Assembly (NCBI GenBank): GCA_020634975.1
Contig: JACKAQ010000007.1
Span: forward strand, 57,521 to 121,520
DNA: 64,000 nucleotides
Reading direction: 5' to 3'
DNA from: JACKAQ01 sp020634975 [NCBI: Calditrichia bacterium]
Lineage (GTDB): Bacteria > Calditrichota > Calditrichia > RBG-13-44-9
The translations under genes and the position numbers were made by a program. Of the stretch, positions 17,656 to 26,733 are shown in pieces. The notes beneath the pieces are model-generated. The model was not told the DNA's origin. It saw only the letters and a list, made by a program, of their open reading frames with translations, and did not search any database. The stretch's first letter is position 1; each line of letters starts with the position of its first letter.

Positions 17656-19632
17656 ATGAAAATGTTGCACACAATTTTGCTGATTGGTGTTTTGGCAATC
17701 GGCAGCGCGGTTGCGCAAAATCAATATCCCGTAAATTGGGTGAAGTACGATTTTATTAATCCCGGCAACGATGTTTCGCGCGGACTGACCTACAATCCGC
17801 ACACCGATCACGTTCTGGTTGCTACCCGGATGTTTGGCGCAGATGTGATGATCCTCGATGCCGCAACCGGCGATTCGCTCGGCAAATTGGACAACAGCCT
17901 GTTTTCCGGCGGCACGCTGTCGGTGAACCAGGTTGGCGTTGCCGCGGACGGCACGATTTACGTTTGCAATTTGATGGCGCGGCAATTTACCCCAGCAGCA
18001 ACTTTCAAGGTTTATCGATTTGCCAACGAAGCAGCTCCGGCAGAGCTGGTCTACGACGGCATTTTGGATGAGGCGCGTTACGGCGATTCGTTCGCGGTCA
18101 GCGGTTCCGGCAGCGAAATTTATATCTATTCATCCGGTTTGGACAATCCAAGTGTCGCAGTTTTGAAAGATACGGGTGGCAGCACACTTGCAGTCGATAC
18201 CTACATTTTTCTGCCGCTCGCCGGAAATGCCCGTCACGGCATTTTTCCGATGGAGCCGGGCGGACGCATTTGGGTGAACGGCGCACAATCCGGATTTCCG
18301 CCGGTGCGGCTGCTCACCAACGATGGCACGATAATCGCGACAGTACCGGACACATTGGCATCACCGGGCGGAACCTCAACAGTAGTGAAAACCACCTTGG
18401 GAAATTACGATTTACTTACCGTCGCTAATTCAAATACCGGCACCGCGACCATCCGTTCCATCCGTTATTTTGAAGATTTGATCGGCACAATTACGTTCGA
18501 TTATTTCGGCGAAGATTCCGATTCCAGCGCACTGTTTTACAACGGCGGCGCATCAATAATCCCGAACATCAACGCAACGGCATCGTTGGCGTACGATTCC
18601 AAACGCCACGCGATGATTACGCTGATGGGCGTCAACAGCATCGCATCGCTGAGCATGGATTCGCTGCTGCAAGCCAGCACGCCGCGACAGGATATTCTGG
18701 AAATCAGCGTCGATGGCAGCAACGACTTTTTCCCGACCGATCACGTCGGCAGCAGCAACGGTCGCGATATGTATCTCACCTGGTCGGAAGGCAAAGTGTT
18801 CGCCGGCATCACCGGCGATGACATGATTGACCCGACATTCAACAATTTCTGGTATGTGGCATTCGATCTCGATCCGGACGGCAGCAATGGCTCGAACACT
18901 ATTGCGCTGGAAACCGATGCGGTCAGCCAATTGCCCTTCAACGCTGATGTCGTTTTCGAAATCGAATCGTATGATCAGGCGGATTTTCTGCTCGGCAACA
19001 TTCACAAATGGAACGGCAGCAGTTGGGATGTGACGTTGTTTGACGGCAATCTGGCATCGCAAGGCGCGCTGGCTTTCGCGGATGCGGGCAATCGCAAACT
19101 GGCGGAATTCGCTGCAATTCTGAACGATGCAGGAATTGGTGATAATTTTACAAATATCGGCATTGCTGCGTTTGTGGCAGAAAAATCACTGGGCGGGTCG
19201 GTTTTGGCTGCGTTCCCGGATGCGAACCCGTTGGGTGCCGGCGTCGCGTTGACCCACTATTTTTACGCGGACAGCCTCGGCAGCGGCATGTTCCCGACCG
19301 ACACAAATTATGTGCAAATCCGCTCCGGACTCGTTGGCATCGGCGATGGCGAATCGCTCCCGATTGAGCAATTCCGTCTCTCTCAAAACTACCCGAATCC
19401 GTTTAACCCCGGCACAACTATCGAGTATTTTGTGCCGAAACGTGCTGAGATTTCAGTTGAAATTTACAATGTGACCGGACAAAAAGTGCAGACGTTGAGC
19501 AGCGGCGTGCAGAACGCCGGCAATTATTCGCTCACTTTCGACGGGAAAAATGTTGCCAGCGGCGTATATTTTTACCGGCTCTCCGCAAACGGATTGACCG
19601 TGAAAACCCGGAAAATGTTGTTGGTAAAATAA
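17656..19632 (+). CDS. T9SS cargo protein with DUF4623-like repeat
   Basis: 658 residues with a strong ribosome site (AGGAGG) eight bases ahead. A signal peptide (residues 1-20, ending AVAQ) is followed by a beta-propeller-like region beginning DVSRGLTYNPHTDHVLV and DAATGDSLGKLD. The same units appear three to four times in the giant protein at 24.8-30.2 kb, in the style of DUF4623. A second region (residues about 370-540) has no assignment. The last 80 residues are a T9SS type A sorting domain (LSQNYPNPFNP ... NVASGVYFYRL ... KMLLVK). It is exported and anchored at the surface; binding to substrate is likely but not shown. It abuts the next gene with no intergenic base. Confidence 0.75.
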   Translation: MKMLHTILLIGVLAIGSAVAQNQYPVNWVKYDFINPGNDVSRGLTYNPHTDHVLVATRMFGADVMILDAATGDSLGKLDNSLFSGGTLSVNQVGVAADGTIYVCNLMARQFTPAATFKVYRFANEAAPAELVYDGILDEARYGDSFAVSGSGSEIYIYSSGLDNPSVAVLKDTGGSTLAVDTYIFLPLAGNARHGIFPMEPGGRIWVNGAQSGFPPVRLLTNDGTIIATVPDTLASPGGTSTVVKTTLGNYDLLTVANSNTGTATIRSIRYFEDLIGTITFDYFGEDSDSSALFYNGGASIIPNINATASLAYDSKRHAMITLMGVNSIASLSMDSLLQASTPRQDILEISVDGSNDFFPTDHVGSSNGRDMYLTWSEGKVFAGITGDDMIDPTFNNFWYVAFDLDPDGSNGSNTIALETDAVSQLPFNADVVFEIESYDQADFLLGNIHKWNGSSWDVTLFDGNLASQGALAFADAGNRKLAEFAAILNDAGIGDNFTNIGIAAFVAEKSLGGSVLAAFPDANPLGAGVALTHYFYADSLGSGMFPTDTNYVQIRSGLVGIGDGESLPIEQFRLSQNYPNPFNPGTTIEYFVPKRAEISVEIYNVTGQKVQTLSSGVQNAGNYSLTFDGKNVASGVYFYRLSANGLTVKTRKMLLVK

Positions 19633-21519
19633 ATGAAATGGTTTCTCACCATATTTATTCTGTTCAGCGGTTGGGTGCTTTCCCAACCGTTGGCGGAGAT
19701 GCGCGGCATCAAGCTCACTAACGTAGATAGCAATGTGATGTTCAGCGATGGCGGCATTGCCAGAGCGATGGATTTTTTAGCGGAAACCGGCATCAACACG
19801 GTGCTGTGCGTGGTGTGGAACAGTAACGGCGCGGATGGCGATTACACGCTCTATCCCAGCGCGGTGATGGATCAATATTTTGGAAAATCCATTCACCCGG
19901 CCTTCAGCGGACGCGATGCGCTGCAACGGGTGCTCATCGAAGCGCACCGCAACGGGATCGAGGTGCTGCCATGGTTCGAGATGGGATTTTCTACATCGTA
20001 TTCGCAAAACGGCGGGCACATTCTCCAAAAATATCCCGATTGGGCGCTGAAAGACAGCAACGGCAATCTGATCGTCAAAAACGGGTTCGATTGGATGTCG
20101 GCCATCAATCCGGAAGTGCGCGATTTTATTTTGGCGCTCACCCGCGAAGTGGCGGAAAATTATGATATCGACGGTGTCGAATATTCCGACCGCATTCCCG
20201 CGATGCCGGTTGAGGGCGGTTACGATTCTGTGACGGTGGCGATTTATCGCAGCGAACACAACGGGCAAAACCCGCCTGCTGATTTTCGCGATGCGAATTG
20301 GATGCGCTGGCGTGCCGATAAACTCAGCAAATTTTACCAGATGGCCCACGATACCATTAAATCGGTGGCGGCGCATTTGAAGGTTGCGTCGAGTCCCAGC
20401 GTGTTTCCGTGGAGTTATCAGGAATATTTGCAGGACCCGAAAAGTTGGATGGAGGACGGTATCGCGGAAGAAGTGATTCCACAATTGTATCGCTATTCGC
20501 TGAGCGATTATGTGTTCACGCTGGACAATTCGCTGGCGAATTACCCGAATCACCGCGACGTCTATTTTGCCGGAATGCTGATCCGGTTGGGCAATTACGT
20601 GATCGATCCGGGCTATTTGCTGAGCGCGATGGCCGCCAATCGCCAGCGCAATGTGCCGGGCGAAATTTTCTTTTTTTACGAAGGATTACGGGCCAATAAC
20701 GATCGCCTCGCGGACACGCTGAAAGCTACGTTTTATGCAGAACCGGCGGTTTCGCCGGGACACGGCAACAACATCTGGCGACCGAAAGCAACGATTCTGA
20801 ACGAAGATGAACCGGGTGTTTCGCTGAGCGGCGATTGGCAAACCGAAACGGGCATCGACGGTTTTCGTCCGGGAGTTTTGCTGACCAACAGCAGCAATTA
20901 CGCGGCAATCGAATATAAAATGGACGTGCCATTTGCAGCGTGGTTCGATGTTTATCCATATGTTGTTAGCGGTCCGCTGGCGGCAAAACAGGCGCGGCAT
21001 GTCGTTTATCACAATGGCGATTCCACCGAAATTGTGGTGGATCAAACCGCGTTTTCCGAACGCGGCTGGCAGCCGATCGCCACGGTTTTTCTGCAAACGG
21101 GTACGCAAACCGTTCTAAAAATTGACAACTCACTGACCGCCGCCGGACAAACACTCACCGCCGATGCCGCAATGATGATGATCAATCGCAAAAAATCGCC
21201 GGACGTGTTGGTGGGCATCGCCGAACCGGATCAGGGGCAGAGTGAATTGCCAAAAAATTTCCGGCTGCGCCAGAATTATCCGAACCCGTTCAATCCCGAA
21301 ACGACCATCGAATTTGCGTTGTCGCAAACCGCGAATGTGCAACTGGATATCGTCGATATTACCGGAAAACGAGTTTCCAAACTGGTTGATGAAACCAAAA
21401 TGCCCGGTGTTTACCGGGAAACCTGGCACGCGGGCGATTACGCCTCCGGCGTATATTTTTACCGGTTGCAAACCGATGGCGCTTTTGCGGATGCGCGGAA
21501 AATGGTTTTGTTGAAATAG
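19633..21519 (+). CDS. GHL10-type glycoside-hydrolase-like protein with T9SS tag (paralog 2)
   Basis: 628 residues. A short signal peptide (ending VLSQ) is followed by a GHL10 barrel (residues about 20-375): EMRGIKLTNVDSNVMF, GIEVLPWFEMGF, YDIDGVEYSDRIPAMP and EVIPQLYRYS. A beta-sandwich of the kind found attached to xylan-type or golvesin-like domains covers about 390-520 (IEYKMDVPFAAWFDVYPYV, HVVYHNGDSTEIVVD). The end is a T9SS sorting domain (LRQNYPNPFNPETT). It is close in sequence to the 8858-9988 protein, to which it adds the sandwich and sorting domains. It should be a secreted polysaccharide-acting enzyme; the substrate is unknown. Confidence 0.85.
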   Translation: MKWFLTIFILFSGWVLSQPLAEMRGIKLTNVDSNVMFSDGGIARAMDFLAETGINTVLCVVWNSNGADGDYTLYPSAVMDQYFGKSIHPAFSGRDALQRVLIEAHRNGIEVLPWFEMGFSTSYSQNGGHILQKYPDWALKDSNGNLIVKNGFDWMSAINPEVRDFILALTREVAENYDIDGVEYSDRIPAMPVEGGYDSVTVAIYRSEHNGQNPPADFRDANWMRWRADKLSKFYQMAHDTIKSVAAHLKVASSPSVFPWSYQEYLQDPKSWMEDGIAEEVIPQLYRYSLSDYVFTLDNSLANYPNHRDVYFAGMLIRLGNYVIDPGYLLSAMAANRQRNVPGEIFFFYEGLRANNDRLADTLKATFYAEPAVSPGHGNNIWRPKATILNEDEPGVSLSGDWQTETGIDGFRPGVLLTNSSNYAAIEYKMDVPFAAWFDVYPYVVSGPLAAKQARHVVYHNGDSTEIVVDQTAFSERGWQPIATVFLQTGTQTVLKIDNSLTAAGQTLTADAAMMMINRKKSPDVLVGIAEPDQGQSELPKNFRLRQNYPNPFNPETTIEFALSQTANVQLDIVDITGKRVSKLVDETKMPGVYRETWHAGDYASGVYFYRLQTDGAFADARKMVLLK

Positions 21520-21526
21520 ATTTAAA

Positions 21527-21554
21527 ATTAAGGATAAAGGATTAAGGATAAAGG
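21527..21554 (+). repeat. Two tandem 14-bp repeats
   Basis: Two perfect adjacent copies of ATTAAGGATAAAGG in the 51-base gap between two GHL10 genes; a partial third follows. It is AT-rich and upstream of the next start. Confidence 0.6.
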
Positions 21555-21570
21555 GTAAAAGAATTTGTGT

Positions 21571-23445
21571 ATGATTAATAGTTATAAATATATAAAAAAC
21601 AATGTGTTGAGTTGTGCGCTGTTTGTGCTGTTGTTGAGCGGTTTTTCCGTGCAGGCGCAGCCGGCGACGGAGTTGCGGGGCGTTTGGCTGGCGTGGGCCG
21701 GTGCAAATGTGCCGAGCAAAGAACGTATTGCACAAATTATGGACAAGCTGGCTGATGCCAATTTTAACGCGGTTTTTGTGGATGTCTGGCGATTTGGTTA
21801 TCCCTATTTTCGCAGCGAAACGTTTTTTAATCTCACCGGAAAATACACCGATCCGGCCATCGAAAACGGGCGCGATATTCTGGAAGAATTTATTGCCGAA
21901 GGGCACCGGCGCGGGCTGCATGTGGAAGCGTGGTTCGAACACGGATTTGTCGCCGGGCAGGGCGGCAACGACGATTTGTATGATGTTCACCCCGAATGGT
22001 TCGCCCGAAAACGTGACGGCTCCGTGCTGTTCAACGGCAATTTGCAGTTCAAATGGCTCAGTCATGTGAACGCGGATGCCCAGCAATTTTTGATCGATAT
22101 GGTTCAGGAAGTTATTGAAAATTATGATGTTGACGGTGTTGAACTCGATCGCATCCGCTACCCGGAGCTGAACTGCGGCTATGATTCCGCGACGGTTGCG
22201 GTGTATCAATCCGAGCATGGCGGTGCAAATCCGCCCAACAACAGCGCCGATCCCGGCTGGATGCAATGGCGCGCTGACAAACTTTCGGCGTTTATGGACG
22301 CCTGTTACGATTCGTTCAAAGCGGTTAATCCGAATATTGTGGTGAGCAATGCGCCGATTGTTTATCCGTATGGTTACAGCAATTTTTGTCAGGACTGGCG
22401 CCCGTGGATCAACGACGGCAATCTCGATTTTGTAACGCCACAGGTGTATCGCCTCACGGCATCGCAATATGCCAGCGAACTGAATTTGCAACTGGCGCAT
22501 GTGAACGATCCGGCAACGTTTTATCCGGGCATAACAACCGTTGCCAACGATGCGGATGTGACCACCGGCGATCTTATTCAAATGATTGAATATACACGAT
22601 TTAAGAATCTCAACGGACATGTGGTCTGGTTTGTGGATACCGTTGAGGACGATCTCGACAGCCTGAAAAATACGGTGTATTCGCAGCCGGCGGAATACCC
22701 GTTGCTGCCGGAAAACTGGCGCCGACCGGCGATCATCATCAACGAAGATGATCCCTCGGTGCAACGCTCATCCGGTTGGACGGTTTATACCACCATTCCC
22801 GGTTTCGACGGTCGGTCGCTGTTCACTATTGGCGGCACCGGTGAATATATCGAGTATTCTGCAGACATTCCGGAAAGCGGTTGGTACGAGCTCTATCATT
22901 TTAATATTACTCAATTTAACGGAATGCAATCCGCGCCGTTTGAGGTGTTCGACAAATTTGGGACAGACACGGTTTACGTCGACCAAACCAGAGAAGGACA
23001 TCGTCGCTGGTATAAAATTGCCGACGTGTATCTGCAAGCCGGGCAAAACCAGTTGGTAATGCGATTGACCGATGAATTTATCGGCACCAATGTGCTGTTC
23101 GCGGATGCAATAATGCTGCTGAACAGCAACCGCGCCGGTTTGCCGGTTGTTGGCATCGACGAAAAAGACGCCGGAATTCCGGGCGAAATTGAGCTGTTTC
23201 AGAATTACCCGAATCCCTTCAATCCAACGACCGAAATCAAATTTTCGCTCAATTCCGCAGCCAATGTGCGGCTCTCGATTTTCAATATTTTGGGACAGGA
23301 AATTGCGGTTTTGGCGAATGAAAAACTACCCGCCGGTGTTTATTCCCGGAGATGGGATGCCAGGAAATTCGCGAGCGGGGTTTATTTTTATGTGTTGAAA
23401 TCCGGCAATGCAACGCAATCAAAAAAGATGGTGCTGATGCGATAA
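21571..23445 (+). CDS. GHL10-type glycoside-hydrolase-like protein with T9SS tag (paralog 3)
   Basis: 624 residues from the ATG at 21571. The signal peptide ends SVQAQ. The GHL10 barrel (residues about 28-370) has ELRGVWLAWAGANV, GLHVEAWFEHGF and YDVDGVELDRIRYPE. This last block is the canonical family form, while the other two paralogs have altered residues here. A golvesin-like sandwich (IEYSADIPESGWYELYHF ... VYVDQT ... RRWYKIADVYL) and a T9SS sorting domain (LFQNYPNPFNP) follow. The divergence from the other two copies suggests a different linkage or substrate. Confidence 0.85.
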   Translation: MINSYKYIKNNVLSCALFVLLLSGFSVQAQPATELRGVWLAWAGANVPSKERIAQIMDKLADANFNAVFVDVWRFGYPYFRSETFFNLTGKYTDPAIENGRDILEEFIAEGHRRGLHVEAWFEHGFVAGQGGNDDLYDVHPEWFARKRDGSVLFNGNLQFKWLSHVNADAQQFLIDMVQEVIENYDVDGVELDRIRYPELNCGYDSATVAVYQSEHGGANPPNNSADPGWMQWRADKLSAFMDACYDSFKAVNPNIVVSNAPIVYPYGYSNFCQDWRPWINDGNLDFVTPQVYRLTASQYASELNLQLAHVNDPATFYPGITTVANDADVTTGDLIQMIEYTRFKNLNGHVVWFVDTVEDDLDSLKNTVYSQPAEYPLLPENWRRPAIIINEDDPSVQRSSGWTVYTTIPGFDGRSLFTIGGTGEYIEYSADIPESGWYELYHFNITQFNGMQSAPFEVFDKFGTDTVYVDQTREGHRRWYKIADVYLQAGQNQLVMRLTDEFIGTNVLFADAIMLLNSNRAGLPVVGIDEKDAGIPGEIELFQNYPNPFNPTTEIKFSLNSAANVRLSIFNILGQEIAVLANEKLPAGVYSRRWDARKFASGVYFYVLKSGNATQSKKMVLMR

Positions 23446-23467
23446 CATCAGTATTTACAGGTGGATA

Positions 23468-24733
23468 ATGATGATTAAAAAAGCAGATTCCCAACTGATT
23501 AAACAATACAATGAAATCCGGTTGCTCAACCTGATTCGCGATAACGGCCCGATTTCGCGAATTGAATTGGCGAAACTCAGCCGTATTTCAAAAGTGGCGG
23601 TTTCGGAAATCGTAAACCGGCTGGACGAAGCGGGATTTATCACCGAAGTGGGAAAAGGTGAGGCATCCGTTCGTGGCGGAAAACGTCCCCGGTTGCTCAA
23701 ACTCAACCCGGAAAACAAATTTGTAGTTGGTATCGATATTCGCCGCAGCGATACGATTGTGGCGATTGCCAATCTCGATGCGGAAATCCGGGAAATTCGC
23801 CAATACCCGCACAAAGTGAACGCATCCGCCAGCAGCGTTTTGGCGCTGATTTTCCGCGATATTGACCAAATGATGCTCATGCAATCGCTGAAAACAGAGG
23901 ATATGTTGGGTATCGGCGTCGGTTTGCCGGGATTTATCGATTACGAAAATGGTCGCGTGCGTTTTGCGGATACGCTGCGCGGATGGGATAATTTCCCGAT
24001 TGCGGCGGAAATCGAGCGGCGCTACAACGTGCCCGTGATCATCGAAAATGACGTGAAAACCCGGGCGTTTGGCGAAAGTGTGTTGGGTGCAGGACGCCAG
24101 ATTGCCAACCTCATTTACATCTGGATTGGTGCGGGAATTGGTGCAGGCATCATCGTCAATCGCCAATTGTATCGCGGAAATATGGGGCGTGCCGGTGAAA
24201 TTGGCTATCTGAAAATTCAGAACATGCTCAATTTTAACTCTGAAAAATATACTTATCTCTATAAAAATCAACAGTTTTTGGGCGAGCTGCTTTCCGAGTC
24301 TGCTTTTGTTCTGGCTTGCAAAAGGGCGCTGTCGATCAATGGAAATTCGCTCAATGGCAAAAGTGAGCAGGAAATCGAGGATTTGACGCTCGCGGATATC
24401 GAACAATATTTGACAAATAATCGCCCGGAAATTGCTGCTGTGATCGACGAATATGCCCACGCGATGGCGGGCGTTTGTTTACAAATGATCAAAACCATTG
24501 ACCCGAAGCTGATCATTTTGGGCGGCAAAATTATCGAGAAAATTCCCGAGTTAATCACCCGGATCAATGGCATTCTGGATGTGGAAAATCACGAAATCCC
24601 GTTTGATTTTGACGGCGTTTTGCCGGATGTGCTCCGCCGCGAAGCCGGGATTAAAGGTGCTGTGGTGATGGCGTTGCAATCGGTTTTTGGTTTGCCGGTA
24701 AGCCCGGTTCGCGGTCACGAATCGCATGTGTAA
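23468..24733 (+). CDS. ROK-family transcriptional regulator
   Basis: 421 residues. An N-terminal winged helix-turn-helix (residues about 14-65: LIRDNGPISRIELAKLSRISK) is followed by a ROK sugar-kinase-like domain with a nucleotide-like motif VGIDIRRSDTIVAIANL and the sugar-site run GVGLPGFIDYENG. ENDVKTRAFGE and AGEIGYL are also present. The zinc CxCGxxGC motif normally found after GExGH is missing and replaced by a Cys-free stretch, so sugar sensing or stability may differ from NagC/Mlc/XylR. It probably represses the surrounding carbohydrate genes and responds to a sugar. The palindrome at 6843-6869 is a candidate operator. Confidence 0.85.
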   Translation: MMIKKADSQLIKQYNEIRLLNLIRDNGPISRIELAKLSRISKVAVSEIVNRLDEAGFITEVGKGEASVRGGKRPRLLKLNPENKFVVGIDIRRSDTIVAIANLDAEIREIRQYPHKVNASASSVLALIFRDIDQMMLMQSLKTEDMLGIGVGLPGFIDYENGRVRFADTLRGWDNFPIAAEIERRYNVPVIIENDVKTRAFGESVLGAGRQIANLIYIWIGAGIGAGIIVNRQLYRGNMGRAGEIGYLKIQNMLNFNSEKYTYLYKNQQFLGELLSESAFVLACKRALSINGNSLNGKSEQEIEDLTLADIEQYLTNNRPEIAAVIDEYAHAMAGVCLQMIKTIDPKLIILGGKIIEKIPELITRINGILDVENHEIPFDFDGVLPDVLRREAGIKGAVVMALQSVFGLPVSPVRGHESHV

Positions 24734-24795
24734 TCTGTTATCAGTTATCGTTCAAATAAAAATCTTCAATTACTCATGGTTTTTTCAGTTAATCC

Positions 24796-24805
24796 AAAAG
24801 GAGGT
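24796..24805 (+). promoter_or_regulatory. Ribosome binding site deciding the start at 24809
   Basis: AAAGGAGGTC lies a few bases before the ATG at 24809, which begins a normal signal peptide. This rules out the longer upstream start at 24776. Confidence 0.75.
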
Positions 24806-24808
24806 CTT

Positions 24809-26728
24809 ATGCAACGAATATGGGTTACCGTTGCGACATTTCTTCTCCTGATAACCTCTGCATATGCGCAGGTTACGAACGTTTGGGAAAAGAATGTCGG
24901 TGATTTTTCGTGGTTCACGACAGCCAACACCACACGCGGAATGGGCTACAATCCCGTTACCGATCATTTGTTGGTGTGCTCCCGCGAAGGCGGTACAAAT
25001 GTTTATTTATTGAATGCAGCTACCGGCGATTCAGTGGGTCAGTTGGATATGACCGGCGTATCCGGCGGCACATTTTCACTGAACATCGTCAAAGGTGCGG
25101 ATGACGGCGCGATTTACGGCTGTAACCTGTCGCTCGCCAATGGCGAATTCAAGGTGTATCGCTGGGCGGATGAAGCCAGCGCTCCCACGGTTGCATACGC
25201 TGCAACGGTGACATCCAGAGCCGGCGATGCATTTGAAGTTAGCGGCTCCGGTGTGAACACCGTTATTTTTGCCAGCGGTTCCGGCAGCACGGAAATTGCT
25301 CGGCTGACCACCACCGACGGAATCAATTTTGCGCCGGCGAACAGTGTGCCGGTTGCGGCCGGTTTGGCGCGCGGCGGCATCTCCGTAATTCCCGAAAGCA
25401 ACGCCGGGGAATTGTGGGTGAACGGCTCCGGCACGGCTGTCAGTCACGTGGACACCGCCGGAACGGTGATCAACCAGGTTGCAACGACAACCATCGCATC
25501 CGGATTTTTTAACGTGCGCTACATGGCCAGCGGTGCGGCAAAATTGCTCGCTGTGGCGGGCAGTGCCGGTGCGACAGATTTGCAGAAAATTCACTTTTAC
25601 GACATCACCACCAACGAAACCGAGCCGCCGCTGTATGCGATCGATTCGTTGACAAATACGCCAAACAGCAACGGCAACGCCACAGCGGATCTCGCATACA
25701 AAGATAACGGCGACGGCACGCTGACGGTTTATGCGATGATCACAAATAATGGCATTGCGGCGTATACGGTTGACGTACCACAAGAATTTGTGCCGAATCT
25801 GGTGATCAACGAAATCAACTACAACCCGATTGAATCGGGAACCGATACAACCGAATTCATCGAACTGCTCAATATGGAAGCGGCAGCGGTTGATCTGTCC
25901 GGATTTGCGTTCAGCGCAGGTGTGGATTTCACTTTCCCGTCCGGCGCAATGGTCGGTGCGAATGAATATCTGGTTGTGGCATTCGACTCCGCAGCGTTTC
26001 ACAACACATACGGTTTCGCCCCGGATTATGTGTGGACAGCCGGCGCGTTGAGCAACAGCGGCGAAGCGGTTGCCATTGCCACATCGATGGGCACGTTGGT
26101 TGATTCCGTCAATTTTGACGATATCGCACCGTGGCCAACCGAGCCGGACGGCTTCGGACCGACGTTGGAGTTGATCGATCCGTTATCTGACAACAATTTA
26201 GCGGAAAGCTGGCAAGCCAGTTACATCGACGGCGGAACGCCAAAGGCAGAAAACAGCCTGCCGCCGGTGGGTCCGGTTTCCACAATTTGGGAAAAAGGTG
26301 TGGCAGATTTTAGCTGGCTGACCACCGCAAACACGACACGCGGAATGGGCTACAACGCAGCTACCAACCATTTGCTGGTGGTTTCCCGCGAAGGTGGCAC
26401 CAACGTTTACATTCTCGATGCCGCAACCGGCGATTCGCTCGGCGCGCTGGATATGACCGGCGTTTCCGGCGGCATATTCTTGCTGAATATTGCCAAAGTA
26501 GCGGATGACGGCGCGATATACGGCTGCAATCTGGCGCTGGCCAACGGGCAATTTAAAATTTATCGCTGGGCGGACGAAAGCGCAGTGCCAACCGTTGCAT
26601 TCGATGGCATTGTTCCCAATCGCTCCGGCGACAGCTTTGGCGTGACCGGCGCCGGAAACGTACCATTTTATATGCCAGCGGTTCCGGCAGCACGGAAGTC
26701 ACGCGTTTCACCACCACTGACGGGCTGA
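24809..26728 (+). CDS. Giant T9SS repeat protein, 5' part (frameshifted)
   Basis: 639 residues before a premature stop; the true product probably continues in the gene piece ending at 30246. Signal peptide residues 1-21 (ending SAYAQ). Repeat 1 (residues about 22-325) is a DUF4623-like propeller-type unit, FTTANTTRGMGYNPVTDHLL and LARGGISVIPES. Residues about 328-480 are a lamin-tail domain (LVINEINYNP ... TEFIELLN ... FSAGVDFTFPSGA). Repeat 2 begins near 490 and is interrupted at about 26660: the frame goes from GVTGAGN into an unrelated tail and stop. The matching sequence YASGSGSTEVTRFTTTDG appears in the next frame, so one base is missing relative to the sister repeats. Confidence 0.75.
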   Translation: MQRIWVTVATFLLLITSAYAQVTNVWEKNVGDFSWFTTANTTRGMGYNPVTDHLLVCSREGGTNVYLLNAATGDSVGQLDMTGVSGGTFSLNIVKGADDGAIYGCNLSLANGEFKVYRWADEASAPTVAYAATVTSRAGDAFEVSGSGVNTVIFASGSGSTEIARLTTTDGINFAPANSVPVAAGLARGGISVIPESNAGELWVNGSGTAVSHVDTAGTVINQVATTTIASGFFNVRYMASGAAKLLAVAGSAGATDLQKIHFYDITTNETEPPLYAIDSLTNTPNSNGNATADLAYKDNGDGTLTVYAMITNNGIAAYTVDVPQEFVPNLVINEINYNPIESGTDTTEFIELLNMEAAAVDLSGFAFSAGVDFTFPSGAMVGANEYLVVAFDSAAFHNTYGFAPDYVWTAGALSNSGEAVAIATSMGTLVDSVNFDDIAPWPTEPDGFGPTLELIDPLSDNNLAESWQASYIDGGTPKAENSLPPVGPVSTIWEKGVADFSWLTTANTTRGMGYNAATNHLLVVSREGGTNVYILDAATGDSLGALDMTGVSGGIFLLNIAKVADDGAIYGCNLALANGQFKIYRWADESAVPTVAFDGIVPNRSGDSFGVTGAGNVPFYMPAVPAARKSRVSPPLTG

Positions 26729-26733
26729 ATTTT

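Noticed and set aside
21130-22764. A long antisense open frame (544 codons) across two GHL10 genes
   Set aside because: It lies opposite two clear sense genes with conserved domains, crosses their boundary, and is Arg/His/Ile-rich with no family match.
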